In this document: one piece after another, positions 4,952 to 5,578 of the stretch | How positions within the stretch are numbered: position 1 is the stretch's first letter | Layout of the letters: every line of letters starts with the position of its first letter | Origin: Nitriliruptoraceae bacterium | GTDB lineage: Bacteria > Actinomycetota > Nitriliruptoria > Nitriliruptorales > Nitriliruptoraceae | Direction of reading: 5' to 3' | Assembly: GCA_007118045.1 (NCBI GenBank) | Contig: SKTG01000115.1 | Coordinates: 1 to 5,578, forward strand | DNA: 5,578 nt | Made by a program: the position numbers and the translations under genes | Notes under the pieces: model-generated | The model's database searches: none | What the model was told of the DNA's origin: nothing | What the model saw: the letters and a program-made list of their open reading frames with translations, nothing else

Positions 4952-5578
4952 GTGACCCGTGAGGAGCTGGGCACGCTCGGAGCGCTGGCGCTCGGGCTCA
5001 CCCCCTTCGCGATGGCCTTCGGCGTGGCCGCCGTCGCGGCCGGGGTCTCCCCCACCTCGACGATGCTGCTGTCGGTCGTGGTCTACGCCGGCGCCAGCCA
5101 GTTCAGCGCGATCGGTGTGCTGGCCACCGGTGGCTCGTCCGCGCTCGCGCTCGTCACGGTCTACCTGGTCAACCTGCGGTTCATCCCGTTGGGCCTCGCG
5201 ATGCCACCTTCGATCGCCAGGACCTGGCCGCAACGGCTGCTGGCCTCGCACCTGCTGGTGGACCCGGCCCTCGCGATCGCCTACGCGACCACGCCGGATC
5301 GGCGCGCGCGACTGTTCTGGGTCTTCAGCGTGCTCATGTACGTGCTGTGGATCGCCGGCACGGCCATCGGGGTCGTCGCCGGGACCACGATCCCGGACCC
5401 GGAGCTCCTCGGGCTCGACGCGGCGCTGCCGTGCGCCTTCATCGCCCTGCTGGCCTCGTGGCGACACGACGCACCCACCCGGCGCGCCACGTTCGGCGGC
5501 GCGGGGCTGACCGCGGCGACGCTCGCCGCCGGAGCGACGACCCTGGCCACTCCCATCGGGGTGCTCGGAGCCGTCTTC
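4952..5578 (+). CDS. azlC: AzlC-family membrane permease, 3' end beyond window
   Basis: These are 209 codons of a multi-pass inner-membrane protein of the AzlC family, which with the small partner AzlD (usually the next gene) exports branched-chain amino acids. The family usually runs to about 230-250 aa, so only the last helix is missing. Visible motifs are LTPFAMAFG at 16-24, YAGASQFSAIG at 45-55 and YLVNLRFIPLGLAM at 71-84, followed by hydrophobic segments near 129-147 and 163-176. The GTG at 4952 was chosen because it is the only standard start in frame just upstream of the first helix, but it has no clear ribosome binding site. A GAGGAG at 4961-4966 lies inside the gene and leads to no suitable start. 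It is divergent from the dehydrogenase and probably not part of the same function. Confidence 0.88.
   Translation, partial: MTREELGTLGALALGLTPFAMAFGVAAVAAGVSPTSTMLLSVVVYAGASQFSAIGVLATGGSSALALVTVYLVNLRFIPLGLAMPPSIARTWPQRLLASHLLVDPALAIAYATTPDRRARLFWVFSVLMYVLWIAGTAIGVVAGTTIPDPELLGLDAALPCAFIALLASWRHDAPTRRATFGGAGLTAATLAAGATTLATPIGVLGAVF

Noticed and set aside
3759..4955. 398-codon plus-strand open frame opposite the dehydrogenase
   Set aside because: His/Arg/Val-rich composition without motifs, fully opposite a well-supported SDR gene; shadow frame.
4675..4962. 95-codon plus-strand frame in the divergent gap
   Set aside because: It begins inside the dehydrogenase on the other strand, has Arg-rich composition, no ribosome binding site and no family similarity that I can see.

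Overview
The window looks like an ordinary chromosomal transport and catabolism locus from a high-GC bacterium, most likely an actinobacterium. Third codon positions are almost all G or C, GTG starts occur, and the secreted lipoprotein has a very acidic linker with no Lys or Arg. That linker would suit a marine or haloalkaliphilic lineage (Nitriliruptoria/Euzebya-like is a guess from style, not a proven assignment).

Layout. Most of the window is on the minus strand and reads right to left: a classical NAD-type short-chain dehydrogenase (3909-4691), a DppA/OppA-type substrate-binding lipoprotein (2089-3768), a DppB-type permease (1049-1966), a DppC-type permease (75-1028), and the first 26 codons of another gene (1-78) that overlaps the DppC-type gene by four bases and runs off the left edge. 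That last gene is probably an ABC ATPase, judged only from position. On the plus strand, diverging from the dehydrogenase across a 260-bp gap, is an AzlC-family permease (4952-5578), cut by the right edge.

How they work together. The binding lipoprotein would capture a solute outside the membrane, the two permeases form the membrane channel, and ATPases presumably follow off the left edge. The dehydrogenase probably oxidises the imported compound or a derivative. The best support for one shared role is a 21-bp element present twice, upstream of the dehydrogenase and upstream of the binding protein, matching at 18 of 21 bases. It contains a TGGTCTGACCA-type palindrome of the kind bound by GntR/FadR-family repressors. 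In front of the binding protein it lies inside the 17-bp spacer of a good sigma70-like promoter.

The most unusual points are the duplicated operator, a DppB-type gene with no ATG/GTG/TTG at the expected start but an ATC codon correctly placed behind a strong ribosome binding site, and a run of three hairpins between the binding-protein gene and the permeases. I see no RNA gene, CRISPR array, insertion sequence or phage gene, and no clearly new system.
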